64,000 nt of DNA from CAYILR01 sp964364175 (lineage in GTDB: Bacteria; Bdellovibrionota; UBA1018). The translations under genes were made by a program, and so were the position numbers. The stretch's first letter is position 1. The number at the start of each line of letters is the position of its first letter. The notes under the pieces are model-generated. The model did no database searches. It worked only from the letters and a program-made list of their open reading frames with translations, and had not been told where the DNA came from. The stretch is from assembly GCA_964364175.1 (NCBI GenBank), contig CAYILR010000013.1, positions 22,675 to 86,674 of the forward strand, read 5' to 3'. This document shows positions 8,095 to 17,860 of the stretch, piece after piece.

Positions 8095-11000
8095 ATGTTG
8101 ACTCGACTGGTTGAAATCGCACTCAATAATCGCTACTGGATTTTGGGGATCACCTGGATGAGTGTCTTCGCGGGCGTTCAGGGCGTCATGAATCTCCCGA
8201 TCGATGCGGTGCCAGACATCACGAATATTCAAGTGGTGGTGAATACGAAAACAGGAGCTCTGGATCCCGAAGGGATCGAGATTCTGGTCACTCGACCTGT
8301 GGAAATTGAAATGGCGGGAATTCCTGGATTGGAAGAAGTCCGCTCGATTTCGAAGTACGGACTTTCACAAGTGACTCTCGTTTTTTCGGATCAGACGGAT
8401 GTCTATTGGGCGCGTCAGCAGGTGATGGAGCGCCTGCAAAATGTTCGCAAGGATTTGCCCCAACGAGTTTCGCCTGAACTCGCACCCATCACCACTGGAT
8501 TGGGTGAGGTTTTCATGTATTCGCTCGAGGCGATTCCAGGATCGACGATGGCAAAGCGACCCGAAGTGGAGCGTTTGACTGAGCTTCGGAGCATTCAGGA
8601 TTTCCTGGTGAAGCCGCTGTTGAAACGCATGGAAGGAGTTGCGGACATTGATTCGAATGGCGGGTACCAAAAAGAAATTCACGTCAATTTTTTTCCGGAT
8701 CGCCTGGATCGAATGGGGTTGACGACTGAGCAGCTTGTAAAAAGACTCGAGAGTGTCGGTGAAAATTATGGGGGTGGATATATTCAGCAAAAAGGCGAAC
8801 AGGTCATTGTGAGGACTGTTCCAGGAATTTCTCAGTTGAAGGATATGGAAGAAATTTCTTTGGGCCTCGATGTCCGGGGACGCCCAATTCGTCTTAAGGA
8901 AGTGGCTCAAGTCCGCGAGGATCATGCGTTGAGAGTAGGGGCTGCAACACGCAACGGGCAAGAGACTGTCTTGGGGACTGTGTTGATGAGAGTGGGCGCC
9001 AACAGTCGAGAGGTGGCTCATCTAGCTGAAAAAACGATTGCGGAGTTGCACTTGCCGGAAGGAGTTCGAATTGTGCCTCTCTATTCCAGAAGTTTTTTGG
9101 TGGATGCGACGATTTCTACAGTGATGCGGAGCTTGATTGAAGGGGCAGTGTTGGTCATCGCGGTTCTTTTTCTTTTGCTCGGGAATTTTCGCGCGTCCGT
9201 GATGGTTGCTTTGGCAATTCCGATTTCGATGCTGGTTGCTGGCCGAGGGATGTTGAGCTTGGGAATTTCTGGAAACCTGATGAGCCTAGGAGCAATTGAT
9301 TTCGGATTGCTAGTCGATGGCTCGGTTGTGCTGATTGAGAACATTCTCAGCCGGATGCAGCGAGAGGGTGGTACGGCTACTTCGGAGCAAAAAAGAAAAT
9401 ATGTTTTAGAGGGAGCTTCCGAGGTGATTCGCCCTGTGGTTTTTGGGCTTTTCATGATCATGGTGGTGTACCTACCGATTTTGACTCTTCAAGGAATTGA
9501 AGGGAAAATGTTTCGTCCAATGGCGGCCACTGTATTGATGGCATTGGCGGCATCGCTTTTGGCGGCCGTGTTCGTGATGCCGGTGCTAGCGGATATTTTT
9601 CTGCCCATGCAAAAACAGGGTGAACATGAGACCTGGTTTTTTCGCATCATGAAAAAAATCTACGTCCCTGTTCTGCGATATTGTTTGAATCGGCCAAAAA
9701 TAATTTTATTTCCTGCTCTGGTGATTTTTTTGGGCGGAGTGGCTCTGGCGACCCGTTTGGGTTCGGATTTTATCCCTCAATTGGACGAAGGGGATTTGGT
9801 CGTAGGTCTGACCCGTTCGTCACGAATTGGAATTAATGCGTCGGTGGATGGGCAAAAAGCGGCTGAACTTGCAATTGCCCAGCACCCCGAAGTGGAGACG
9901 GTTTTCTCTCGGTTAGGGACTCCTGAATCCGCAACTGATCCGATGGGGGTTCACATTGCGGATACTTTTGTGATCCTCAAAAAGGATCGCAGCACATGGA
10001 AAGAACCTTCTAAAAATGCGCTATTTGAGACCATTCGCGAGGAGTTGATAAAAATAGATCCAACGCAGGAAGTTTCGGATACGCAGCCGATTCAAATGAG
10101 GTTCAACGAGATTTTGGAGGGGAGTCGGGCTGATGTCACTCTCCGTATTTTTGGGCCTGAATTGCCGGTTCTGCTCCGGCTGATTGAATCCAGCCACAAG
10201 ACGATGAGTGAGATGACTGGGGTAGACTCTGTGAACTTCGACCCTCTGACGGCGCTCAAAACCAGCCCCATTCTAGATCTGATCCCTCGATATGATGAAC
10301 AAGCAAAGTATGGAATTACACTTTCTGACTTGAATCAGATTTTTGAGCTGTCCATGAGTGGACGCGTGGTGGGGAGTTATATCGAAGCCAATCGAAGGCT
10401 ACCTGTGGTCGTTCACCTGGATGAGTCTTTGCGGGAACAAAGAAGAGCAATCGAGCAAATTCCGATTGGGTTGCCAAACGGCGGGACGATTCCTCTCTCT
10501 CGGCTGGCAAAGCTGGATATCCGGGACCGTGTGACCACAATCGCACGATCTTGGGGTGAGAGATATGCTGCCATCTCGATCAATCTCAAGGACCGCGACA
10601 TCGCATCTTTCGTGAAAGAAGCTCAGGCAAAAGTCACAAGCGCGATTCAGCTTCCAAAAGGATATCGATTTTATTGGGGAGGGCAGTTCAAAAATCTGGA
10701 TCGAGCCAAGACGCGCCTGGTGATTATTGTCCCGTTGACTCTTTTTGCAGTTTTTTTGGTGCTTTTGCGAAGCTTCGGGAACCTGACGCAAACTTTGCTT
10801 GTGTTTTCTTGCATCCCATTTGCGACAGTGGGTGGGATCTATTCCTTGTATTTAAGAAATATTCATTTTAGCGTATCAGCCGCTGTCGGATTCATTGCTT
10901 TGATTGGAATTGCGCTGCTGAACGCGCTGGTTTTGATGACAGTTCTGAATGAGAAACGGGCTCATTCGAGCTCCGCTCAATCCATCAAGGAACTCGCATT

Positions 11001-11229
11001 AGAGGCGACAGTTTCACGTTTACGGCCTGTCGTCATGACTGCATTAGTGGCGAGTTTGGGATTCCTACCTATGGCTTTGAATACGGGCCTGGGTAGCGAA
11101 GTTCAAAAGCCATTGGCCACGGTCGTGATTGGTGGTTTGATGACTGCCACCCTCTTGACCTTGCTATTGCTCCCTTCGTTATTTTGTTACACTCAGGAAT
11201 TTTTGGGCCGCAATCGGGAGATGAAATGA
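8095..11229 (+). CDS. Heavy-metal efflux RND pump, CzcA/CusA family
   Basis: Complete RND permease of 1044 residues, normal length for the heavy-metal branch. It has a hydrophobic first helix, then NLPIDAVPDITNIQV, and the proton-relay helix LLVDGSVVLIEN at about residues 405-418. The last bundle contains SRLRPVVMTALVASLGF. Such pumps move Co, Zn, Cd, Ni, Cu or Ag out of the periplasm or cytoplasm by proton antiport; the ion is not predictable here. It forms an operon with the TolC-like gene before it. Its 3' end overlaps the convergent glycosyltransferase gene by 51 bases. Confidence 0.95.
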   Translation: MLTRLVEIALNNRYWILGITWMSVFAGVQGVMNLPIDAVPDITNIQVVVNTKTGALDPEGIEILVTRPVEIEMAGIPGLEEVRSISKYGLSQVTLVFSDQTDVYWARQQVMERLQNVRKDLPQRVSPELAPITTGLGEVFMYSLEAIPGSTMAKRPEVERLTELRSIQDFLVKPLLKRMEGVADIDSNGGYQKEIHVNFFPDRLDRMGLTTEQLVKRLESVGENYGGGYIQQKGEQVIVRTVPGISQLKDMEEISLGLDVRGRPIRLKEVAQVREDHALRVGAATRNGQETVLGTVLMRVGANSREVAHLAEKTIAELHLPEGVRIVPLYSRSFLVDATISTVMRSLIEGAVLVIAVLFLLLGNFRASVMVALAIPISMLVAGRGMLSLGISGNLMSLGAIDFGLLVDGSVVLIENILSRMQREGGTATSEQKRKYVLEGASEVIRPVVFGLFMIMVVYLPILTLQGIEGKMFRPMAATVLMALAASLLAAVFVMPVLADIFLPMQKQGEHETWFFRIMKKIYVPVLRYCLNRPKIILFPALVIFLGGVALATRLGSDFIPQLDEGDLVVGLTRSSRIGINASVDGQKAAELAIAQHPEVETVFSRLGTPESATDPMGVHIADTFVILKKDRSTWKEPSKNALFETIREELIKIDPTQEVSDTQPIQMRFNEILEGSRADVTLRIFGPELPVLLRLIESSHKTMSEMTGVDSVNFDPLTALKTSPILDLIPRYDEQAKYGITLSDLNQIFELSMSGRVVGSYIEANRRLPVVVHLDESLREQRRAIEQIPIGLPNGGTIPLSRLAKLDIRDRVTTIARSWGERYAAISINLKDRDIASFVKEAQAKVTSAIQLPKGYRFYWGGQFKNLDRAKTRLVIIVPLTLFAVFLVLLRSFGNLTQTLLVFSCIPFATVGGIYSLYLRNIHFSVSAAVGFIALIGIALLNALVLMTVLNEKRAHSSSAQSIKELALEATVSRLRPVVMTALVASLGFLPMALNTGLGSEVQKPLATVVIGGLMTATLLTLLLLPSLFCYTQEFLGRNREMK

Positions 11230-12423
11230 TTTTTTTAATAATTCATGTGCATTGAGCCCGATGGCTGCGGCCTGCTGCACATCCAAACCGACTAGGGTCT
11301 GAATCCATTCGTCAGCTGTTTCGGCTTGGAAATAGGTCTTGCCCCGTTCAAGCCCCAGGCCTTCGATTCCAATCGCAGTGCTCAGGCAGGCTCGGCCGAA
11401 TCTGCTGGCTTCGATCGCTTTGACTCGCGTGCCGCTGCCGTAAAAAATGGGGACCAACGACAGGACACTTTCCTCATAGGTTTTTTCAACGCTTGCAACA
11501 CGCCCCAGAAAGGTCACACCCGGGAGGGCCAGTTTTTCCTTCAACCCTCGGGTGTCACCGCTACCAGCGATCACGAGTTCGAGTGATGGCCGGCGGCGAT
11601 GGGCCTCTGGCCAAACATTTTCCAGAAACCAAAGCAATCCATCGCGATTCGGTGGCCAATCAAGTCGGCCTAAAAATAAGAGTCTTTCGCTGTTTTGAGG
11701 AAGAGCGGGCGGTGGCGTGAACTCGTAACCAATGGGAACCGTGGTGCCGTGCATTTCGGGACAAGTGCCTCGAAAGATGTCTAGATCTGTGTCTGAAACC
11801 GTCATCACAGAATCCGATTGGCGGACGAGTGAATTTTCAAAACGCTGCATCAGCGCAGTCTGAATCACAAAGAACCATCTTAAAGGAAGAAAGTGAGTCA
11901 GAGTTGCCTTTCGCTTCCAAATATCAGATTCCACATTGTGGGCACGATAGATGACTCGCAGATCTTTTGAAGGTTTACGAAATAATCCGAAGGCCGAGCT
12001 ATGAGCTGCAACGTGGAGACCATCGTAGACGATGGAATCCCATTTTTCTCCGGTGCGTGACCCTTGAGCCAGGATAGCTGAGATTTCGTTTCTCACTTTA
12101 TTTTTTGAAAATGCCCCCAGAGTTACGGCTAGCCAGGGACGAGAGATCAGCGACAAGAGAACTTCGATCATGCCTTTGAGGCGAAATCGTGAGCCACCAG
12201 ATTTTTTTCTGAGAACATAAAGCTCAGAAATTCCGCAAACACGTTGGATTTCTTCGATGCTGCAAGGATCATTTTCTCCCGCAATCGAAATCAAATCAAT
12301 TTTGACACCGAGACTGGTGAGACCTTTGAGGAGATGGACGTTTGCAACGCTGGCTCCGTCTTGCATCGGGAGCGGCCACCTCGGCAGGATCCAAAGTAAG
12401 CGTTGAGGGGAGGATTTGCTCAT
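11179..12423 (-). CDS. Glycosyltransferase, GT4 family (last gene of the EPS operon)
   Basis: GT-B fold retaining glycosyltransferase of 414 residues. The N-terminus shows a glycine/proline-rich acceptor loop (PRWPLPMQDGASVAN). The C-terminal domain has the usual nucleotide-sugar features: FLGRLDWPPNRDG, LELVIAGSGD, and the E-x7-E-like region around GTRVKAIEASRFG. The N-terminal style resembles glycosyltransferases found in exosortase-associated EPS loci, but the donor and acceptor are unknown. It overlaps the upstream acyltransferase gene by 4 bases and ends the leftward EPS operon, with its 3' end overlapping the RND gene on the other strand. Confidence 0.9.
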   Translation of the reverse strand: MSKSSPQRLLWILPRWPLPMQDGASVANVHLLKGLTSLGVKIDLISIAGENDPCSIEEIQRVCGISELYVLRKKSGGSRFRLKGMIEVLLSLISRPWLAVTLGAFSKNKVRNEISAILAQGSRTGEKWDSIVYDGLHVAAHSSAFGLFRKPSKDLRVIYRAHNVESDIWKRKATLTHFLPLRWFFVIQTALMQRFENSLVRQSDSVMTVSDTDLDIFRGTCPEMHGTTVPIGYEFTPPPALPQNSERLLFLGRLDWPPNRDGLLWFLENVWPEAHRRRPSLELVIAGSGDTRGLKEKLALPGVTFLGRVASVEKTYEESVLSLVPIFYGSGTRVKAIEASRFGRACLSTAIGIEGLGLERGKTYFQAETADEWIQTLVGLDVQQAAAIGLNAHELLKKSFHLPIAAQKFLSVTK

Positions 12424-13514
12424 GATGATTTGGTTTTCTGAGGAAGAAGAACTCCCAGCATGAGTTTTTTACCAGCGGTTTCCCAATGGCGATAAATGAG
12501 CATGGATGCGCCGATGAGCGCAGCGATGACACCGATTGCAACAAATTCTCCTCGAATCATCGTGGTATCCGTGATGTAGCGGATCATCGCAACACCGGCA
12601 TTTTGGTGCAATAGGTACAGGCTGTAACTTGCGGCTCCCACTGCGCTGACAGGTTTCCATCCAAAAAATGAAAACCACTGTGGGCGATACACAAAAATAT
12701 AGAAGGCCCCGACAACTGCCGCATAAACTCCCAACTCAACTCCCATTGAAAGTGAGTGGGTGGTTTTCTGTTGATATGTATATCTGGCTTCAAGAACTAG
12801 GACGGCCAGACTTTCCAAAATAATAAAATGCGCAAATTTTTCTCGCTTTTTATCGTACAGATAGAAAAACCCGACCCCCATGGCAAAAAGAGGCAGAAAT
12901 TTCGGGAAAAATGCATACTCGACCAGCGTCCGGATTCCAGGGACGGCGTACTGTCCGGCAAAAAACAAAATCACTCCAGCAGTTGTGAACGCGAAAAAAG
13001 CTTCCAGGAAACGCGATTTGCTAAAAAAATAAATCAAAGCCGCCCAGAAGTAGAATCTGACTTCGACAAACAAAGACCAGTACGCGCCATCCATCCACTC
13101 AAAATCCTGCTTCAGAGCTTTGCCGAGAATGAAAGGATCGATGAAGGTGAGGCTGGGCAGAAAGTTTTTGGCATTCGCGCTAAAAAGTTCCTGCGGAATG
13201 ATTTTCAGAAGAACAAAAGTCAGGACCGAGCAAAGCAGCATGGCGGGCCAAAGTCGCGATACACGCTTGATAGCGAAGTCATAACCCGATTTTGAAGTAG
13301 ACAGCGTCATGCAGATTACGAAACCAGAAATCACGAAAAAGAACTCCACGCCCAGAAATCCGTACTGAAACAAGGGAATATCTCGATAGGTTTCGCCGTA
13401 GGGATAGAAGTTGGTGGGGTTCATCGGCGGGGTCCATCGTGAAAAGTAGTGGAAAAAAATCACAGGGATAATTGCCAATGCGCGGAAACCATCTAAAATC
13501 GATATACGCTTCAT
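12420..13514 (-). CDS. Acyltransferase 3 family membrane protein (EPS acyl decoration)
   Basis: Integral membrane acyltransferase of 364 residues, probably modifying the polysaccharide made by the surrounding operon. The signature is at the very N-terminus: ISILDGFRALAIIPVIFFHY, followed by GVEFFFVISGFVI and AYWSLFVEVRFYF. About ten membrane helices are expected. The start is the ATG at 13514, because its first bases overlap the TGA of the upstream ligase gene (ATGA) and the longer open frame to 13670 lies inside that gene. It overlaps the downstream glycosyltransferase start by 4 bases. Confidence 0.9.
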   Translation of the reverse strand: MKRISILDGFRALAIIPVIFFHYFSRWTPPMNPTNFYPYGETYRDIPLFQYGFLGVEFFFVISGFVICMTLSTSKSGYDFAIKRVSRLWPAMLLCSVLTFVLLKIIPQELFSANAKNFLPSLTFIDPFILGKALKQDFEWMDGAYWSLFVEVRFYFWAALIYFFSKSRFLEAFFAFTTAGVILFFAGQYAVPGIRTLVEYAFFPKFLPLFAMGVGFFYLYDKKREKFAHFIILESLAVLVLEARYTYQQKTTHSLSMGVELGVYAAVVGAFYIFVYRPQWFSFFGWKPVSAVGAASYSLYLLHQNAGVAMIRYITDTTMIRGEFVAIGVIAALIGASMLIYRHWETAGKKLMLGVLLPQKTKSS

Positions 13515-14923
13515 AATTTCTCTTCCTTCTGTGCTACGCGGGAGGCACTCAATATCATAAAAATTAATAAATATGGATATATTGTGTAACAATGTGAAAG
13601 CACAGTCATCGTGATGCCATATCCCAGCGAGGCCATGATCCATTCGGGACTGCCAGTACGCATTTTCCAAGCTTTGCCAACCATCTTGAAGAAAAGAACA
13701 GAGAATAGAATCAAACCGATGAATCCGCTCTCGGCCAATAGAAGCATCCAGGTGGAGTGGGCAGTTCTTGCCCCGGTTTCGAGATAGCTCATGGTGTATC
13801 GCTCGTAAAATCGAGGGTAGTTATTCACACCGACTCCGAAAATCGGATGATCTCGCAGCATTCTGAAGCCTGAAACAATGTAGTTAAAACGAGAGTCAGA
13901 AGAGCCCTCAAGGTCATCCTTGGATCGCTGCATCGCCACAGTGACAAAAATCAGTAGGAACGGGACCAGCATACTGAGCCGAAGGATCAGGCGAATGATC
14001 GATTTCGTGGTCATAAACATATAGAGTAGAAAAGAAGCGCCCAGGGCCATCACACCGGCGCGAGACTTGGTCATCAACAAACCGATCAACAAAATCGCCA
14101 GGCAAAAAATATCAATCCAAGAAATACGTTTTTTATCCCAAGCTCGGAGAAGCGATATAATTGCGAACGGGGATGCCAAGACTGAGAACGCGGCAAGGTC
14201 ATTTGAATTGCCATTGAGGCCTATTACCCCTTGAAGTCGCATTCCCCCGCTTCGATACTCAGGATGAAACACTGTGATGGTGATTGCTCCCGCAACCACA
14301 GCAGTCAGGGCTAGCGTCACCGTGGATTTGAGAAGATCTAAGTCTCTTTGAGTCTCAACAGAATTGACCAGGAAAACACAAACGACGTAAGTGGGAAGAA
14401 AGATCTTGAAGATGAAATCAAAATTTTCGTCGCTGAAGGGAGAAATGAGGGCTGAGATGATCAACCAAATAAAAATCAGGGTGAAAATCGTCAGCCAGCG
14501 ATTCCAGACAAAGGTGAGTTTACGTTGAACAAATCGGCTTGAAATCCAGGAGAGGATTGCAACAGCGGCCAACAATCTGGGAAAAACAGCCAAGGTTGAA
14601 TTGCTCTTGAACGTTTCCCAAGGACGGATCAGAAGGTTGGAAACCATGAATGAAACTGCGGCAACCGGATGCAAAAAACTGAGTGTAACGCCAATTGCCA
14701 AGGCTACAGCCAAGAGCGTGTCGGCTGGTTCAAAAAAAAGCAGCAAAAATCCAGAAATTCCAAAAATTCCGGCGGATAGAAAGAGCAAGGTGGGGAGTGG
14801 AATTCGAATCCAACTGCTATTGAATTCGTAGACCTGAAAAAGATATTGAGCGATTTTCACAGCGATCAAAAAGAGGAAAATCCCGATAACGATATGAGTA
14901 AATAGATTGGGAAATAGGAACAT
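13511..14923 (-). CDS. O-antigen polymerase/ligase family protein (Wzy/WaaL-like)
   Basis: Polytopic membrane protein of 470 residues with about twelve hydrophobic helices and the O-antigen ligase signature. That signature is a large periplasmic loop containing GVGVNNYPRFYERY and the conserved AHSTWMLLLAESGFIGL histidine motif. In a Wzx/Wzy pathway this protein would polymerise undecaprenyl-linked repeat units in the periplasm, or transfer the polymer to an acceptor. Because this cluster has no other Wzy candidate, polymerase is the more likely job. It sits three bases after the chain-length protein gene. Confidence 0.85.
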   Translation of the reverse strand: MFLFPNLFTHIVIGIFLFLIAVKIAQYLFQVYEFNSSWIRIPLPTLLFLSAGIFGISGFLLLFFEPADTLLAVALAIGVTLSFLHPVAAVSFMVSNLLIRPWETFKSNSTLAVFPRLLAAVAILSWISSRFVQRKLTFVWNRWLTIFTLIFIWLIISALISPFSDENFDFIFKIFLPTYVVCVFLVNSVETQRDLDLLKSTVTLALTAVVAGAITITVFHPEYRSGGMRLQGVIGLNGNSNDLAAFSVLASPFAIISLLRAWDKKRISWIDIFCLAILLIGLLMTKSRAGVMALGASFLLYMFMTTKSIIRLILRLSMLVPFLLIFVTVAMQRSKDDLEGSSDSRFNYIVSGFRMLRDHPIFGVGVNNYPRFYERYTMSYLETGARTAHSTWMLLLAESGFIGLILFSVLFFKMVGKAWKMRTGSPEWIMASLGYGITMTVLSHCYTIYPYLLIFMILSASRVAQKEEKL

Positions 14924-14926
14924 AGC

Positions 14927-16078
14927 TTATCCCGGAGGAGGAGCAGGCAATGCTTTTTTTGTTGAACTCGATGAAATCCAGGGTGGGAGGCTGCCAAGGA
15001 ATGGGGCCTCTAAAATGTGGGAGATATGGGTTGGGCTTGCGAATGTGCCTCGCCTGAGTTCTGAGAAGATCATCCACAAAAGCGAAATGACAAACCCAAG
15101 AGCAAAACCTGCAATGGCAAAGATCGGCTTCTTGGGAAATGTCGCAGCGCTAGGAATAGCGGGTTGTTCAAGAATGGATACGTAAGGGTAGTGATCAGGG
15201 GATTTTTCCATGTCACTGACGATGTTGAGATAATTATATCTGCGGAACAAATCGTCATGGAGGTCTTGTAGGGCTCGTTGAGATGCAGCAATCGAGTTAT
15301 CTCGATCGATCGGAGGGAGTTTTCCCACATCGATGTGACTGTTTTTCAGAAAATCTCGAGTTTTGTGCTTAGATCGGAGGCGATCCACCCTGCTGCGTTG
15401 CTGAACGACGTTGGGATGTTGTGAGGTGTATTTTTGTTCGAGTTCTGTCAGTTTTGCTTGCTCAACTTCCAGAGATTCTAGTGCGCTATGATCAGGCTTC
15501 TGCGGTGATATGGCTCCCTTGGCCAATTCTACCTTGAGAGCATCAATATTGGACTGAATGGCCACTCTTGCCCGATTCAGTTTATTGAGTCGCTCTGAAA
15601 TGAGCGTGGCAATCATTTGATTAATCACTTCTTCGGTGAGCTTATAGGCCAGCTCTGCATACCTCGCGCTGACAGAAATTTGGTAGCTATTGGATCCAAT
15701 TCCAAAATATTCAATTCGATTGAATAGGCTCTCTCGCTCTCCCATGTGCCTACGGTCTTTTGTAGAGTATCTGAACATTTTGTATTTTTCGCCCAATTCG
15801 TCCAGAAAATCATTGTTCAAAGCCTGACGAAGCAAAGATTCCCGCTGTGCTTTGTTCTCGACGCTGTCGCTGCCGCCGCCGACGAGATCGCCTACCAGGG
15901 GAATTTGAAAGTAAGCGGCCTGAATATTGATGACAGCTCTCGATTTGAATTTTTTTGGAACGAGGTAGTATCCGCCGATACCAGCACCAACACCGAGCGT
16001 GCAAATCAGTATTGTTTTTAGAACGTGTCTACGTAGAATCGCAAAAACTTCTTGAAATGAAATGATGTCACTGCTCAT
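14927..16078 (-). CDS. Polysaccharide co-polymerase (Wzz/PCP-2 chain-length protein)
   Basis: Inner-membrane chain-length regulator of 383 residues. It has a Wzz domain at the N-terminus with a first helix at about residues 20-36 and a long periplasmic coiled-coil region at about 140-260 (EVEQAKLTELEQKYTSQHP). A second helix lies near 315-335 (FAIAGFALGFVISLLW) after a proline-rich stretch, and a short proline-rich tail ends the protein. The kinase half usually fused or coupled to PCP-2a proteins is encoded separately by the gene just upstream. The start overlaps that gene's stop by 4 bases. Confidence 0.88.
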   Translation of the reverse strand: MSSDIISFQEVFAILRRHVLKTILICTLGVGAGIGGYYLVPKKFKSRAVINIQAAYFQIPLVGDLVGGGSDSVENKAQRESLLRQALNNDFLDELGEKYKMFRYSTKDRRHMGERESLFNRIEYFGIGSNSYQISVSARYAELAYKLTEEVINQMIATLISERLNKLNRARVAIQSNIDALKVELAKGAISPQKPDHSALESLEVEQAKLTELEQKYTSQHPNVVQQRSRVDRLRSKHKTRDFLKNSHIDVGKLPPIDRDNSIAASQRALQDLHDDLFRRYNYLNIVSDMEKSPDHYPYVSILEQPAIPSAATFPKKPIFAIAGFALGFVISLLWMIFSELRRGTFASPTHISHILEAPFLGSLPPWISSSSTKKALPAPPPG

Positions 16079-16665
16079 TTTGCGCTCCCAAAATTATAAA
16101 TGGTTCCGAGCGGTGAGATTCCCCAATCTCTCATTTGACCTTGAAGCTGCTTGAAGTCCCCCGACGTGACACTTTGTCCAGAAATGGCAATAACCGCATG
16201 ACCTGCTGTTTTTGCTACAATAACAGGGTCCATACCACTTGAATTGTCGGATTGAATCGCTGTTGTGTCAAAAATAACTAAGTCGTACTTGTTCTGATAA
16301 AGATCAATCAATTCCTTGAGTTTAAAATCGGCAACATCATCGTTCCCGTTTGAAGAATACTGGGGAGAAATAAGATCGACATATTTTTCAAGCGAGGCCT
16401 GCCCAAAGATTCTTTCCAGATACAAATGTCCTTGATCCGGTTGACTGGTTGTATCGACGACGAGAACCTTTTTTTTCATAAAAATCGCGGCAGCAACTGC
16501 CAGGACGGCAACCAAAAATGTTCTTCCTTCTCCAGGTTTGAGGCTGACTACAGCGATCGATTTTGCTTTTTTCTTGTTCAGCTCATCAAAAAAACGGTGA
16601 ATCATGCGTTTGATTTCGCCCTGGCGCATGTACTCGAGAAAGTAAGAGAGGTTATCAGAGCTCAT
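16075..16665 (-). CDS. Degenerate BY-kinase-type ATPase (CpsD/CapB-like)
   Basis: Cytoplasmic P-loop protein of 196 residues related to bacterial tyrosine kinases that control EPS polymerisation through the chain-length protein. All three nucleotide motifs are altered: the Walker A motif reads PGEGRTF, with Arg in place of the invariant Lys; Walker A' reads VLVVDTTSQPD where the family has DAD; Walker B reads VIFDTTAI. There is also no C-terminal tyrosine cluster. It may be a pseudokinase that keeps a structural role, an inference from these substitutions. The start is the ATG at 16665, which overlaps the upstream TGA. Confidence 0.82.
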   Translation of the reverse strand: MSSDNLSYFLEYMRQGEIKRMIHRFFDELNKKKAKSIAVVSLKPGEGRTFLVAVLAVAAAIFMKKKVLVVDTTSQPDQGHLYLERIFGQASLEKYVDLISPQYSSNGNDDVADFKLKELIDLYQNKYDLVIFDTTAIQSDNSSGMDPVIVAKTAGHAVIAISGQSVTSGDFKQLQGQMRDWGISPLGTIYNFGSAK

Positions 16666-17840
16666 TTTTGACCTTCCAACGCAACGTTTTTGTAAATCTG
16701 GAGCAGATTTTCTCTCCAACGCTGTCCAGAAAATTCAAGCATTACTCTTTTTTGGAAGGCTCGGCCAATCGATTCTCTTCGTGTTTGATTTTTCAATAGA
16801 TCGACCAGTTGATTTGCAATCTTTTCATCAGATTCATGAACGTTCACTAAAACACCGAGATCAGGTGTCGGCATGAGATCCAAATTGCCGTCAACCTGGG
16901 TTGCAAAAACAGGAACTCCGCCCCAGCCTGCTTCCACCAAATTGACGGGGAGGCCCTCGGCATCCGACATCGAAATGACAATATCGAATCCCGCCAGTTC
17001 ATTTCCCAATCCAGCTCGATATCCCATCCAAAGGACTCGGTCAGTGAGTTTAAATGAGTGTGCGATTTGTTTCAGCTCGCTGTCGAGTGCGCCCGAACCA
17101 AAAACGACGAGTTTCCATTGAGGCAAATCCTGATACTTTTGCTCGATCAGAGAACAGATTTTCAAAATTCGGTTCATTCTCTTCTCAGGAGAAAGTCGAC
17201 CCACAAACCCAATGAGGAGTGTATCGTCATTGATGCCTAGGTCTGTCAAACCCCAGGAGTTGCGAATTTTTGAACGGATTCCCTGTAGCTGCTTGGGTGC
17301 TACGGGCGTGCGATCAGCTCCATTGAGATGCGCAATGACTCGATTTGATTTCAATCCACGATTGACCAGAAGTTTCTGATCAGACGTACACACTGCCAGC
17401 ACTCGATCAAATTTTGGCAATACGCTGTGGGTATAAAACCATTCGTATGCTTTGATCTTGATTCCGCTGCGTCCTCTGACGCCGTGATGGGTAGAAATAA
17501 GCTTCCAAGTCCTTCTGCCCGATTTTTCAGAAATTTGTGATGCTTTCATCGTGTAGGTAGATGCTTTTACGTCATGGGAATGGATCAAGGATGGATTGAG
17601 ATTCTCAAAAACTTGGGAGAGTTCACGAATAGCATTCTTATCGTATCGTGATTGAACCCATACTTCTTGAGTTTTAATGCCAAATGATTTTGCATATTCG
17701 ACAGCACGCAGGCAATCAGCCTCTCTTCGTCGTTCGCAAAGGAATACGACTATGACAGGCGTCCCCAGCGAAGGGAGTGAGGGGATAACCAGCGTTTCTG
17801 GACCGCTCACGACTGTTGAATTGAAAACATGGACCAACAT
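16662..17840 (-). CDS. Glycosyltransferase, GT4 family
   Basis: GT-B fold glycosyltransferase of 392 residues in the middle of the EPS operon. Visible features are the N-terminal Rossmann segment with LIHSHDVKAS, the LISTHHG loop, then the C-terminal domain motifs GFVGRLSPEKRM and VVFGSGAL. The catalytic acidic region is SMSDAEGLPVNLVEAGWGG, which matches the E-x7-E signature. It probably adds one sugar to the undecaprenyl-linked repeat unit on the cytoplasmic face. Its stop overlaps the start of the BY-kinase-like gene by 4 bases. Confidence 0.9.
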   Translation of the reverse strand: MLVHVFNSTVVSGPETLVIPSLPSLGTPVIVVFLCERRREADCLRAVEYAKSFGIKTQEVWVQSRYDKNAIRELSQVFENLNPSLIHSHDVKASTYTMKASQISEKSGRRTWKLISTHHGVRGRSGIKIKAYEWFYTHSVLPKFDRVLAVCTSDQKLLVNRGLKSNRVIAHLNGADRTPVAPKQLQGIRSKIRNSWGLTDLGINDDTLLIGFVGRLSPEKRMNRILKICSLIEQKYQDLPQWKLVVFGSGALDSELKQIAHSFKLTDRVLWMGYRAGLGNELAGFDIVISMSDAEGLPVNLVEAGWGGVPVFATQVDGNLDLMPTPDLGVLVNVHESDEKIANQLVDLLKNQTRRESIGRAFQKRVMLEFSGQRWRENLLQIYKNVALEGQK

Positions 17841-17860
17841 AGAGTATATTTTCTGCCGAA

